DNA of 21,473 nt from CAZIHO01 sp964538875 (lineage in GTDB: Bacteria; Pseudomonadota; Gammaproteobacteria; Chromatiales; Chromatiaceae). The stretch lies in the NCBI GenBank assembly GCA_964538875.1, contig CAZIHO010000057.1, forward strand, positions 1 to 21,473, given 5' to 3'. Below, one piece after another: positions 13,848-21,310 of the stretch. Position 1 is the stretch's first letter. Every line of letters begins with the position of its first letter. The notes under the pieces are model-generated. The model saw nothing but the letters and a program-made list of their open reading frames with translations, had not been told where the DNA came from and did no database searches. The translations under genes and the position numbers were made by a program.

Positions 13848-16724
13848 CTAGTCCGCTTCCATCAGCCGCTGCCACAGGTCCCGGACCAGGGCGCGGCTGT
13901 CGGTCAAGCGGTCATCGGGCACCATCCCAGGCTCGTTCTGCAGGCTGTTACGGTGGATGGCGGCCCGCAGGGCCAGGTAGGCATCGAACAGTTGTTCACC
14001 GGCCTGTCCCGGCAGGAGTTCCAGCCGGGAAAGGTCTGCCAGCAGCAGCCGATTCGCCGTCCAATCCAGCAATTCTGGGTACTGATTGGCCCACCTTAGA
14101 ACCGCGTATTGAACCATGAATTCGATATCGGCGATACCGCCCGGACCCTGCTTGAGGTCGAAGCGGCCGGGCCGGGAGCGGTCCAGGGATTGGCGCATTT
14201 TCTCCCGCATGTCCCGCACCTCGCCGCGCAGGACGGCCGGGTCCCGGGGCTGGGACAACACCTGACGGCGGATATCCCGGAAGCGCCGCATCACCAGAGC
14301 ATCGCCGGCCACCGGCCGGGCGCGCAACAGGGCCTGGTGCTCCCAGGTCCAGGCGGATTCCAGTTGATATTGCTCAAAGGCGCCCAGGGAACTGACTAGC
14401 AAGCCGGCACCACCGTCCGGCCGCAGCCGGGCGTCCACCTCATACAGAATGCCCGCTGGGGTCCGGGTCGAGAGCATATGAATCAGGCGCTGGCCGAGCC
14501 GGGCGTAAAAGGTGTCGTTGGCGATGGGCCGCTCGCCGCCGGTCATGCCGTTGGGGTTCTGGTTGCCGTGCAGGAACACCAGGTCCAGGTCTGACCCATA
14601 GCCCAGCTCCAGCCCCCCCAGCTTGCCGTAACCGATCACCGCGAAGCCGCTGTCTGCGCCGATCACGCCCTGGGGGCGGCCATGGCGTTGCACCAAGTGG
14701 TTCCAACCCAGGCGCAGCACCGCTTCCACGGCGATGTCGGCGATGTCGGTGAGGTGGTCGCTGACCACCCAGACCTGGATGGCGCCGGCCAAGTCCGCCG
14801 CCGCCACCCGTAGCCGGTTGCTTTGGGCGAACTGGCGCAGGCGCTCCATCTGTTGTTCCAGATCCTCCTCGTCCACCGCCGCAAGCAGTTGCTCCAGCTC
14901 CGCCCGCAGTTCGTCATGGCGCAGGGGCGCGAACAGGCGGCGCTGATCCAGCAGCTCATCCAGCAGCAGGGGCGAGCGGGCCAACTGGGCGGCGATCCAG
15001 GGGCTGGCACCCACCAGCCGCACCAGATGGGCGCGGGCCGCGCCGTTCTCGGCCAGCAGTGCCAGGTAGGTGGTGCGGCGGGCCACCGCCTCCAGCAGTT
15101 GGATCAGGCGTTCCAGGGTGCGATCCGCCAGGCCAGGCGTATCCGGGTCCGCCTTGGCCTGGTGGCCGACCGCCTCCAGCAGCCGGGGCATCAGCCGGTC
15201 GAGCTGATCCCGGCCCCGGTTGCCCAGATCCCGGGCCAGGGACGAGCGCTGGAATTGGCGCAGCCGTTCCCAGGCGTCGGCCGGATGCTGGAAGCCCAGT
15301 TCTGCCAGCAGCCGTTCTGCCGGCTCGTCGTCCAGCCGGGCCAGCCAGAGGTCGGCGATGTCCTGGCCGGCCTGTTCGTCCTCGCCCTTGGGGGTGCCGA
15401 ACAGGGCGTCGAAATGGTTTTGCACCAGTTCCCGGTGCCGGTTCAACTCGGTGGCGAAGTTGTCCCAAGTCTCGAAGCCCATGGCGCGGGCCAGGCGCAG
15501 ACGGCCTTCCTCGTCCACCGGCAACAGGTGGGTTTGTTGGTCCCGCCAGGCCTGGATGCGGTTTTCCACCAGACGCAGAAAGCGGTAGGCGGCCTGCAAT
15601 TCGGCCACCGTCCCGGCCGGGCGCAGCTCCAGTTCCGCCAGCAGAGCCAGCACCGCCAGGATCGGGCGAATTTGCAGGCGCGGTTCCCGGCCGCCCCGGA
15701 TGATCTGGAACACCTGGCCGATGAATTCGATTTCCCGGATTCCGCCGGGACCCAGTTTGACGTTGTGCTCCATGCCCTTGCGGATTAGTTCCCTGGAAAT
15801 CAGCCGCTTGAGTTCCCGCAGGGACTCGATGGCACCGAAGTCCAGGTAGCGCCGGTACACGAACGGCCGCAGGATGCGGGTCAGTTGTGCCTCGTCGTCC
15901 GGGTCGCCGGCCACCACCCGCGCCTTGACCATGGCGTAGCGCTCCCATTCCCGGGCCTGGGCTTGGTAATAGTCCTCCAGGGCTGGAAAGGACAGCACCA
16001 GGGGACCCGCCTCGCCGAAGGGCCGCAGCCGGGTATCCACCCGGAACACGAAGCCATCCACCGTGGTTTGGTGCAGGGCCTGGATCAGGCGTTGGGTCAG
16101 ACGCAGGAAAAAAGTTTCACTGGTGTGGTTGGCGGAGCCCCGCACTGGGCCCGTGGAACGAAAGGCGAAAATGAGGTCGATGTCCGAGGAGAGGTTCAGT
16201 TCCCGGGCGCCCATCTTGCCCATGGCCAGCACCAGCAGCCGCTGGGGGCGGCCCTCCAGATCCAGGGGCTGGCCCAGGTCCCGCTCCAGCCAGGCGTGCA
16301 GCAGGTCCAGGGCCTGCACCAGGCAGGCGTCCGCCAGGGCGGTCAGGTCTTCCAGGGTTTCTTCCACCGGCGCCCAGCCCGCCAGGTCCCGCCAGATGAT
16401 CCGCACCATGTGCCGGCGCCGAAAGCGGCGCAGGCGGGTCTGCAATTCCGCTTCGGCGGCGACTCCCGCCAAGGCGGCCGCCAGGTGGCGGTGCAGGTCG
16501 CCGGGCGCCAGTCCGCTCAGCAACTCGCCGCTGTCCAGCAGCTCCCGGAGCAAGCGGGGCTCCCGTTCCAGGGTGCGGCGCACGAATTCACTGGCTTCCC
16601 AAACCCGCCGGGCGGCCCGCTGGAAACCCGCTTCGTCCGGCACCCGGGTCCCCTCGGCCTGGGCCAGTGCCCGCCATTCAGCCCAGTGCCGCTCGGTTTG
16701 TTCCGCCAAGTCCGCCGCCTCCAT
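13848..16724 (-). CDS. glnE: Glutamine synthetase adenylyltransferase / adenylyl-removing enzyme
   Basis: The protein has 958 residues from ATG 16724, preceded by GGGAGG at good spacing. This is the bifunctional enzyme that inactivates glutamine synthetase by adenylylation and reactivates it by deadenylylation, under PII control. Both nucleotidyltransferase domains are complete. The N-terminal one (adenylyl removal) has GKMGARELNLSSDIDLIFAF with D181 and D183. The C-terminal one (adenylylation) has GKLGGLELGYGSDLDLVFLH with D712 and D714. Each is followed by its regulatory helical part, marked by GPGGIREIEFIGQVFQ and GPGGIADIEFMVQYAVLRW. Length matches E. coli GlnE (946). It heads the block that continues with ilvE and the LPS genes. 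It diverges from dedA across 156 bases that contain palindromic DNA. Confidence 0.97.
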   Translation of the reverse strand: MEAADLAEQTERHWAEWRALAQAEGTRVPDEAGFQRAARRVWEASEFVRRTLEREPRLLRELLDSGELLSGLAPGDLHRHLAAALAGVAAEAELQTRLRRFRRRHMVRIIWRDLAGWAPVEETLEDLTALADACLVQALDLLHAWLERDLGQPLDLEGRPQRLLVLAMGKMGARELNLSSDIDLIFAFRSTGPVRGSANHTSETFFLRLTQRLIQALHQTTVDGFVFRVDTRLRPFGEAGPLVLSFPALEDYYQAQAREWERYAMVKARVVAGDPDDEAQLTRILRPFVYRRYLDFGAIESLRELKRLISRELIRKGMEHNVKLGPGGIREIEFIGQVFQIIRGGREPRLQIRPILAVLALLAELELRPAGTVAELQAAYRFLRLVENRIQAWRDQQTHLLPVDEEGRLRLARAMGFETWDNFATELNRHRELVQNHFDALFGTPKGEDEQAGQDIADLWLARLDDEPAERLLAELGFQHPADAWERLRQFQRSSLARDLGNRGRDQLDRLMPRLLEAVGHQAKADPDTPGLADRTLERLIQLLEAVARRTTYLALLAENGAARAHLVRLVGASPWIAAQLARSPLLLDELLDQRRLFAPLRHDELRAELEQLLAAVDEEDLEQQMERLRQFAQSNRLRVAAADLAGAIQVWVVSDHLTDIADIAVEAVLRLGWNHLVQRHGRPQGVIGADSGFAVIGYGKLGGLELGYGSDLDLVFLHGNQNPNGMTGGERPIANDTFYARLGQRLIHMLSTRTPAGILYEVDARLRPDGGAGLLVSSLGAFEQYQLESAWTWEHQALLRARPVAGDALVMRRFRDIRRQVLSQPRDPAVLRGEVRDMREKMRQSLDRSRPGRFDLKQGPGGIADIEFMVQYAVLRWANQYPELLDWTANRLLLADLSRLELLPGQAGEQLFDAYLALRAAIHRNSLQNEPGMVPDDRLTDSRALVRDLWQRLMEAD

Positions 16725-16788
16725 CCCCGCCTCCCCAGCCGCTCCGGATCCAAACGCCTAAGCTTAGCGGCGCGCCCCCGGGGATGCC

Positions 16789-16817
16789 ATGGGCCGGCGC
16801 GGTGCCGGCCGGCCCAT
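16789..16817. repeat. Perfect 10-bp inverted repeat between glnE and dedA
   Basis: ATGGGCCGGC (16789-16798) and GCCGGCCCAT (16808-16817) are exact reverse complements around a 9-base spacer. The right arm touches the putative -35 of dedA. About 20 bases to the left is a separate palindrome, CTAAGCTTAG (16758-16767). An operator in the divergent promoter region, or an RNA hairpin in the glnE leader, are both possible. Confidence 0.5.
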
Positions 16818-16846
16818 TGGTGGCTCCCTGGGGGCTCGGGTATAGT
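16817..16846 (+). promoter_or_regulatory. Putative sigma70 promoter of dedA
   Basis: TTGGTG (16817-16822) and TATAGT (16841-16846) are 18 bp apart. The -10 matches five of six consensus bases. Transcription would start near 16853, 28 bases before ATG 16881. Confidence 0.5.
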
Positions 16847-16880
16847 GGCCTGCCATTTCTCGGACCGCCAGGCGCTGCCC

Positions 16881-17534
16881 ATGGAACTCCTTGCCCAAGT
16901 TTTCGACATCCTGTTGCACCTGGACGTGCATCTGGCCCAATTCGTGGCGGACCATGGCGCCTGGGTTTATGGGCTGCTGATCCTGATTATCTTCGCCGAA
17001 ACTGGGCTGGTGGTGACGCCCTGGTTACCGGGGGATTCCCTGCTGTTCGTGGTGGGCGCCCTGGCCGGCGCCGGTAGCATCGACTATGGCACCATCACGC
17101 CGGCCCTGATCGCTGCGTCCTTTTGCGGCGATTCCACCAATTACCTGGTCGGCCGCTTTATTGGGGAACGGCTGTTCAGCGACCAGGCCCGCTTCCTGAA
17201 ACAGGAATATTTGGATCGCACCCGGGCCTTCTACGCGGCCCACGGCGGCAAGACCATTCTGATCGCCCGCTTCGTGCCCATTGTGCGGACTTTCGCGCCC
17301 TTCGTGGCCGGAATCGGCCAGATGCCTTATCCCCGCTTTGCCCTGTTCAGTATCGGCGGCTCCCTGCTGTGGGTGGGGTCCCTGGTGACCGGTGGTTATT
17401 TCTTAGGCAACATACCCTGGGTGAAGCAGAATCTGACCCTGATGATCCTGTTCATCATCTTCCTGTCCCTGTTGCCGGGGATCATCAGCTATCTCCAGCA
17501 TCGCCGGGCCCAGCCGGCTCCCTCAGTAGAGTAG
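16881..17534 (+). CDS. DedA-family inner-membrane protein
   Basis: The protein has 217 residues from ATG 16881. The frame is open much further upstream, but that part is the antisense of glnE and is rejected. The DedA/VTT signature is clear: FAETGLVVTPWLPGDSLLFVVGALA (about 39-63), FCGDSTNYLVGRFIG (about 80-94), and ARFVPIVRTFAPFVAGIGQMPYPRFA (about 129-154). The last has the R-x3-P-x2-R motif needed in E. coli YqjA/YghB. Several membrane helices and re-entrant loops follow. DedA proteins are thought to flip or recycle membrane lipids such as undecaprenyl phosphate and to support the proton motive force; the lipid substrate here is unknown. Undecaprenyl recycling would suit the neighbouring envelope genes, but that is inference. 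The last 12 nt overlap the end of the convergent DUF1343 gene. Confidence 0.93.
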   Translation: MELLAQVFDILLHLDVHLAQFVADHGAWVYGLLILIIFAETGLVVTPWLPGDSLLFVVGALAGAGSIDYGTITPALIAASFCGDSTNYLVGRFIGERLFSDQARFLKQEYLDRTRAFYAAHGGKTILIARFVPIVRTFAPFVAGIGQMPYPRFALFSIGGSLLWVGSLVTGGYFLGNIPWVKQNLTLMILFIIFLSLLPGIISYLQHRRAQPAPSVE

Positions 17535-18725
17535 GAAGGGCGCCCGCTCGTCCCGCCAACTGGCTTCATCGGTGGCGGCCAGCCGCTCCAGGTCGCCGGG
17601 TTCCGCGTTGGGGTCGTCTACCCAGGTGCGTAACTCGGGGCCGCCGTTGATGAGGTCGATGGCCAGCCGGTCATATTCGTATTCGTAGGGAAAGTCCCGC
17701 CACAGGAGCGCGTCCGGGCGCAACCGGCGCCAGGCCTTGAACGCCAGCGCCATCAGCCGCCAGGGCCGGAACTCCCAGTGCCGGTAGGCGCCGTCGTCCA
17801 CATGGATTTGCACGCCGGCACAGAGTTGGCCGCCGTGCTTGTGGAAACAGGGCTCGAACCAGCAGGGCCGCAGGCGGCAGCCGGCCAGCCAGTCCGGCGC
17901 CAGACGCGCCATTTCCGCCAGCAACGGCTCCGGCTCCAGGTCCGGGGCGCCGAACAGTTCCAGGGGACGGGTGGTGCCCCGTCCCTCGGACCAGAGGCTG
18001 CCCTCCAGCATGACGGTGCCGGGATAGCAGCGGGCCATGCTCAGATTGGGGGCGTTGGGACTGGGGTTGATCCAGGTCCGTTGGCCCAGGGGCCAACCCT
18101 GGCCCGGCGCCTGGTCCGGGTCCCAGCCGGTCATGCGGATGACCCGGTATTCCAGTTCCAGGCCTAAGTGCTGGATCAACCAGCCGCCCAGTTCGCCCAG
18201 GGTCAGGCCGTGACGCATGGGCAGGGGGCCGCAGCCCACGAAGCTCTCCCAACCGGGTCGCAGCCGGTTCCCTTCCACCGGCCGGCCTACCGGATTGGGC
18301 CGGTCCAGTACCCAGACCGCCTTGCCGGCCGCCGCCGCATCTTCCAGCAGATAGCGCAGGGTGGTGATGAAGGTATAGATGCGGCAGCCCAGGTCCTGAA
18401 GATCCACCAACAACAGGTCGAAGCGGTCCAGCATGGCGGCGCTGGGGCGGCGGACCTGGCCGTACAGGCTGAATACCGGGATCTGGTGGCGGGGGTCCAG
18501 GTAGTCCGGCGATTCCACCATGTTGTCCTGCTTGTCGCCCCGCAGACCGTGCTGGGGGCCAAACGCGGCGCTCAGGCGCAGGCCAGGGCAGGCGGCTAGC
18601 GCGTCCAGGGAGTGGCGCCAGTCTGCCGTCAGCGAGGCGGGATGGGCGAGCAGCGCCAGCCGCCGCCCGGCTAGGGGCCGGCGCAGTTCCGGGTCCGCCA
18701 GCAGTCGGTCGATACCAAAGTGCAT
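17523..18725 (-). CDS. DUF1343 / NamZ-type protein, no signal peptide
   Basis: The protein has 400 residues. ATG 18725 follows GAGGTAA and starts 3 nt after the DOMON-like gene's stop. The family includes NamZ, an exo-beta-N-acetylmuramidase that trims MurNAc from peptidoglycan fragments. Landmarks are LAHPASLTADWRHSLDAL, FGPQHGLRGDKQDNMVES (55-72), VFSLYGQVRRP, LLLVDLQDLGCRIYTFITTLRYL (about 108-130) and VLDRPNPVGRPVEG (about 138-151). RHGLTLGELGGWL and SPNAPNLSMARCYPGTVMLEG follow. Many family members are exported; this one begins directly with the domain, so it is probably cytosolic and could act in cell-wall recycling. Where many relatives have PEHG this has PQHG, possibly altering catalysis. 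Its stop overlaps the convergent dedA 3' end by 12 nt. Confidence 0.85.
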   Translation of the reverse strand: MHFGIDRLLADPELRRPLAGRRLALLAHPASLTADWRHSLDALAACPGLRLSAAFGPQHGLRGDKQDNMVESPDYLDPRHQIPVFSLYGQVRRPSAAMLDRFDLLLVDLQDLGCRIYTFITTLRYLLEDAAAAGKAVWVLDRPNPVGRPVEGNRLRPGWESFVGCGPLPMRHGLTLGELGGWLIQHLGLELEYRVIRMTGWDPDQAPGQGWPLGQRTWINPSPNAPNLSMARCYPGTVMLEGSLWSEGRGTTRPLELFGAPDLEPEPLLAEMARLAPDWLAGCRLRPCWFEPCFHKHGGQLCAGVQIHVDDGAYRHWEFRPWRLMALAFKAWRRLRPDALLWRDFPYEYEYDRLAIDLINGGPELRTWVDDPNAEPGDLERLAATDEASWRDERAPFLLY

Positions 18726-18728
18726 GAG

Positions 18729-19292
18729 TTACCTCGGCGAGTCCGGGGATTCCGTTGGCTCCAGATCCAGCAGGAAGCCGGCGGGATGGTGAAAATCCGG
18801 GGCTCCGGGGGGATGGGCCAACGCCCAGTAGGAGAGCTGCCCGGTGCGGGTTGCCACCACCGTGCTCAGGGCCAGGCGCGGGGGGCGGTGAGCGCTGGGG
18901 GGCGGGGTCAGCACCAGATCGGCGTCCAGGGTCAAGCCCTGGGGGTCCTGCGCCAGACGTATCCGGGGCGCTACTACCGGTTCCAGGTCCCGCCCGCCTT
19001 GGCGGTAGGCGTCGAAGCCGTATAGGGCCCAGAGGCCGGACCAAGAAAAGTTATATTCCTGATAGCCGGGGCAGCCCGGCCAGGCCAGGAAGGCTTCGCA
19101 ACAGCCCTGTTCCCACAGGCGCTGGCCCCGGCCCGCTGACAGGGGTGCCGGGATCGCCAGCCGTTCCGGGTCCCCGCGCAGCCGGTAGCGCAGCGCCAGG
19201 CGGCCAGCCGGGCCCAGGCGCACCTGCACCTGAATACCGCTCAGGGGTGCCGGAGAGTTGCCGGGATGGGGCTGTAGGTCCAGGCTGGGCAA
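18729..19292 (-). CDS. DOMON-like domain protein
   Basis: The protein has 187 residues with a TTG start at 19292. This is the only start that fits directly after the preceding hydrolase stop (6 nt gap); GGAGG lies about 11 nt upstream, inside the previous gene's last codons. The sequence shows LRYRLRGD, LWEQGCCEAFLAWPGCPGYQEYNFSWSGLWALYGFDAYRQGG, and later SYWALAHPPGAPDFHHPAGF. I recognise these as the DOMON-like (CBM9-related beta-sandwich) family found in many proteobacteria. Relatives of the fold bind sugars or heme. No signal peptide is visible, so the protein is probably cytosolic. Function is unknown; tight coupling to the NamZ-type gene downstream hints at a cell-wall sugar or glycan ligand. 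Confidence 0.8.
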   Translation of the reverse strand: MPSLDLQPHPGNSPAPLSGIQVQVRLGPAGRLALRYRLRGDPERLAIPAPLSAGRGQRLWEQGCCEAFLAWPGCPGYQEYNFSWSGLWALYGFDAYRQGGRDLEPVVAPRIRLAQDPQGLTLDADLVLTPPPSAHRPPRLALSTVVATRTGQLSYWALAHPPGAPDFHHPAGFLLDLEPTESPDSPR

Positions 19293-19298
19293 GGTGGG

Positions 19299-19976
19299 TC
19301 AGTCCTCCAGATAGCGGTCGATGAATTGGGCCACCGAGTCTTTGCCGGCCACAATTCCATGATGGCCTTCGCAAAGAATGTCTGCATCCAGGGCCAACAG
19401 CGTGCGGAGGGATTGCTGGTACTGGTCCCGGTTCGACAACAGGGCCGGATGCAGGGGGCCGTGCAGGTCTTGGCCGAACAGCACCCGCTGCTGGTCCGAT
19501 TCCACCAGAAAGGCGGCGGAACCCGGCGAGTGGCCGGGGATGTGCAGTACCTGAAGGGTCAGTTCGCCCAGGGGCAGGCGCTCGCCGCCGGTCAGGCGCA
19601 GGTCTACCGGGCAGGGCGTGAGGTGCTGTCCGTACCAGTTGGCGGCGCTGACCCGGTCGTCCCCGGTTTCCAGGTAGGGGGCGTCCAGGGCGTGCATCCC
19701 CACCCGCCAGCCAAAGCGGCGCCGCAGTTCCGCCGCGCCGCCACTGTGGTCGTAATGGCAATGAGTCAGCAGCAGGTAGCGGACCTGGTCTGGACTAACC
19801 CCCAGGGATGCCAAATTCACCAGCAGCCGGTCTAGGCGGTCGCCGCAACCGGCGTCGATCAGGACCGCCTGGCCGCCCCAGTGCACCAGGTACTGGGCGG
19901 CGTCCTGGGGGCCGGTCAATCCCAAGCCGCCGACCTGGTGGACGTGGGAGGTGACGGGGCGGGTTCGGGGTCCCAT
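19299..19976 (-). CDS. Metallo-beta-lactamase-fold hydrolase
   Basis: The protein has 225 residues from ATG 19976. An ATG at 20012 would add 12 residues, but it overlaps a -10-like TATGAT (20013-20008) and neither start has a strong ribosome-binding site. The zinc-site motifs are complete: THCHYDHSGG (HxHxDH), HIPGHSPGS, FGQDLHG and CEGHHGI. This is the glyoxalase-II-like class, which binds two metals. Such enzymes hydrolyse thioesters, lactones, phosphodiesters or similar; the substrate is not predictable. It leads a compact operon with the DOMON-like and NamZ-type genes (gaps of 6 and 3 nt), suggesting a shared pathway. The protein appears cytosolic. Confidence 0.88.
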   Translation of the reverse strand: MGPRTRPVTSHVHQVGGLGLTGPQDAAQYLVHWGGQAVLIDAGCGDRLDRLLVNLASLGVSPDQVRYLLLTHCHYDHSGGAAELRRRFGWRVGMHALDAPYLETGDDRVSAANWYGQHLTPCPVDLRLTGGERLPLGELTLQVLHIPGHSPGSAAFLVESDQQRVLFGQDLHGPLHPALLSNRDQYQQSLRTLLALDADILCEGHHGIVAGKDSVAQFIDRYLED

Positions 19977-20035
19977 GGGCGCTCGCGGCAGATGGCTTTG
20001 GGCGCCGATCATACCCGATCCGGACGTGGGGGCCG

Positions 20036-20055
20036 CCCGCGCCGGTAGGCGCGGG
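20036..20055 (-). terminator. GC-rich hairpin after the OmpA-like gene
   Basis: A perfect 8-bp stem, CCCGCGCC with GGCGCGGG, closes a 4-base loop, 20 nt past the lipoprotein gene's stop and just upstream of the hydrolase gene. There is no U tract, so termination would be factor-assisted or partial. Confidence 0.4.
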
Positions 20056-20074
20056 GGCTGCCGGTCTAGCGGGC

Positions 20075-21310
20075 TCAGGTAGCGGGGCAGTCCAACGCCT
20101 TGAACTCCACGCGGCGGTCCAGTTGATCCCGGACATCGTCGGTGCCGAGGCCAATCTTGGGTTCACTGGAGCCCTTGCCTACCGAGTTGGTGCGCTTGGA
20201 TAGGGACGGCTGGGCGGTGTCGATGCGTTGTTCCAGGTACTGGGCGCGCATCAAGGACAGGCGCTGATTGAAGGGTTCGGCGCCGGTTTTGCTGCTATGC
20301 CCGGAAATCTCCAGACAGCCGGAGCGCTTGGACGCCCGCTGGGCGATCTCGGCGATCCACATGGAATAGTCGCCGCTGATGGTGGGCTCCGCCGGGAACA
20401 GAGTGGAGCCGGGCCGGAAGGTGAATTTGACCCCCAATTGGTTGTTGGCCAGGCCGAAATCCACCACCTTGCCGAACGCCTCGGCGGCTTCCTTGCGGTG
20501 GCCTAGCTTGGAGGCTGCCAGATACAGGCCGTTATGGACCCGTAACTGGTCGCCGCCGGGTTGCCGGGCCACGGTCTTGAACAGGTCCAGGGACGCCTGG
20601 TAATTGCGCTCCTCATAGGCGGTGGTGGCGTCATTGATGAGGGCCGCCTGCATGATCCGATCCCAATAGGCCGGGTTGATGGGGTCGCCGGGCTTGGTGC
20701 CCTGACAGGTGCGCACATAGCCTTGGGTGGCCGGGTCCTGGGTCCAGGCCGGGCTGTCCTGGAAGAACTGGGTCGGCGTGATGTCCACGCCGTCCTTTTC
20801 CGCGAACGCCAGGCCCTTGGACAGGATCTTGCCGGATTGGAGATCCACCAGGGCCAGGCAGATGCGGTAGGCATCGTGGTCGCCGATGTTCTTGCGTTCC
20901 TTGTCCACCGCCGTGAAGGTGCCGATGAACAGCAAGGGACGCTGGGCCAGGTTGTCACTGGTGAAGGGCAGCACCTCATAGGCGGGATACTGGGCCTGGA
21001 GTAATTCCACCACCTGCCCCTGCATGGCGCGGGTGGCTTGGGACTGGTAGCCGGTGTTGCCGTCCACCAGGGGATCGATCACCAGGGGCAGGCGCTTGGC
21101 GCCACCCCGGGCCGCAGCCGGACCGCTCAGGTCCGCCTTGCCGAACAGGTTGTTGGCGGCGGCCAGCACCGCCTTGGGCATGGGCGCGGCGGGTGGCGGC
21201 GCGGCGGCGGTGGGCGCGGTGGGCGGTGTGCCACAACCGCTGGTCATGAGGGTGGTTAGGAACAGTGCGCCGATGCCGGCTAGGCGGGTGAGGTTAGGTG
21301 GAAGTTTCAT
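20075..21310 (-). CDS. OmpA-family outer-membrane lipoprotein
   Basis: The protein has 411 residues. ATG 21310 has AAGGAG 8 nt upstream and overlaps the preceding stop as ATGA. Residues 1-25 form a lipoprotein signal with TSGC (C26 the lipidated cysteine; glycine follows, so outer-membrane sorting is expected). A Pro/Ala linker spans about 28-46. A middle domain (about 70-210) contains VDLQSGKIL, reminiscent of periplasmic assembly-type domains. A TPR-like stretch (about 215-280; AYEERNYQASLDLFKTV, KEAAEAFGKVVDFG) follows. Residues about 294-411 are an OmpA-like domain with ISGHSSKTGAEPFNQRLSLMRA and LDRRVEF. The arginine that contacts peptidoglycan diaminopimelate is kept, but the partner aspartate (GHTD in classical OmpA) is serine. 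It probably links outer membrane and wall, or is part of a larger envelope machine; the exact role is unknown. Confidence 0.85.
   Translation of the reverse strand: MKLPPNLTRLAGIGALFLTTLMTSGCGTPPTAPTAAAPPPAAPMPKAVLAAANNLFGKADLSGPAAARGGAKRLPLVIDPLVDGNTGYQSQATRAMQGQVVELLQAQYPAYEVLPFTSDNLAQRPLLFIGTFTAVDKERKNIGDHDAYRICLALVDLQSGKILSKGLAFAEKDGVDITPTQFFQDSPAWTQDPATQGYVRTCQGTKPGDPINPAYWDRIMQAALINDATTAYEERNYQASLDLFKTVARQPGGDQLRVHNGLYLAASKLGHRKEAAEAFGKVVDFGLANNQLGVKFTFRPGSTLFPAEPTISGDYSMWIAEIAQRASKRSGCLEISGHSSKTGAEPFNQRLSLMRAQYLEQRIDTAQPSLSKRTNSVGKGSSEPKIGLGTDDVRDQLDRRVEFKALDCPAT

Noticed and set aside
12843..14099. 418-codon plus-strand open frame
   Set aside because: It is antisense to the clear ilvE gene and the glnE 3' end; no domain is seen in the translation.
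14823..15788. Long open frames on both strands inside glnE (plus 14823-15788, minus 14956-15948)
   Set aside because: They are alternative frames of a GC-rich, intact 958-residue GlnE; their translations are low-complexity Gln/Gly/Arg/Pro-rich.
15885..16880. N-terminal extension of the DedA frame across glnE
   Set aside because: It is antisense to glnE, the DedA family starts near the ATG at 16881, and a promoter lies just before that ATG.
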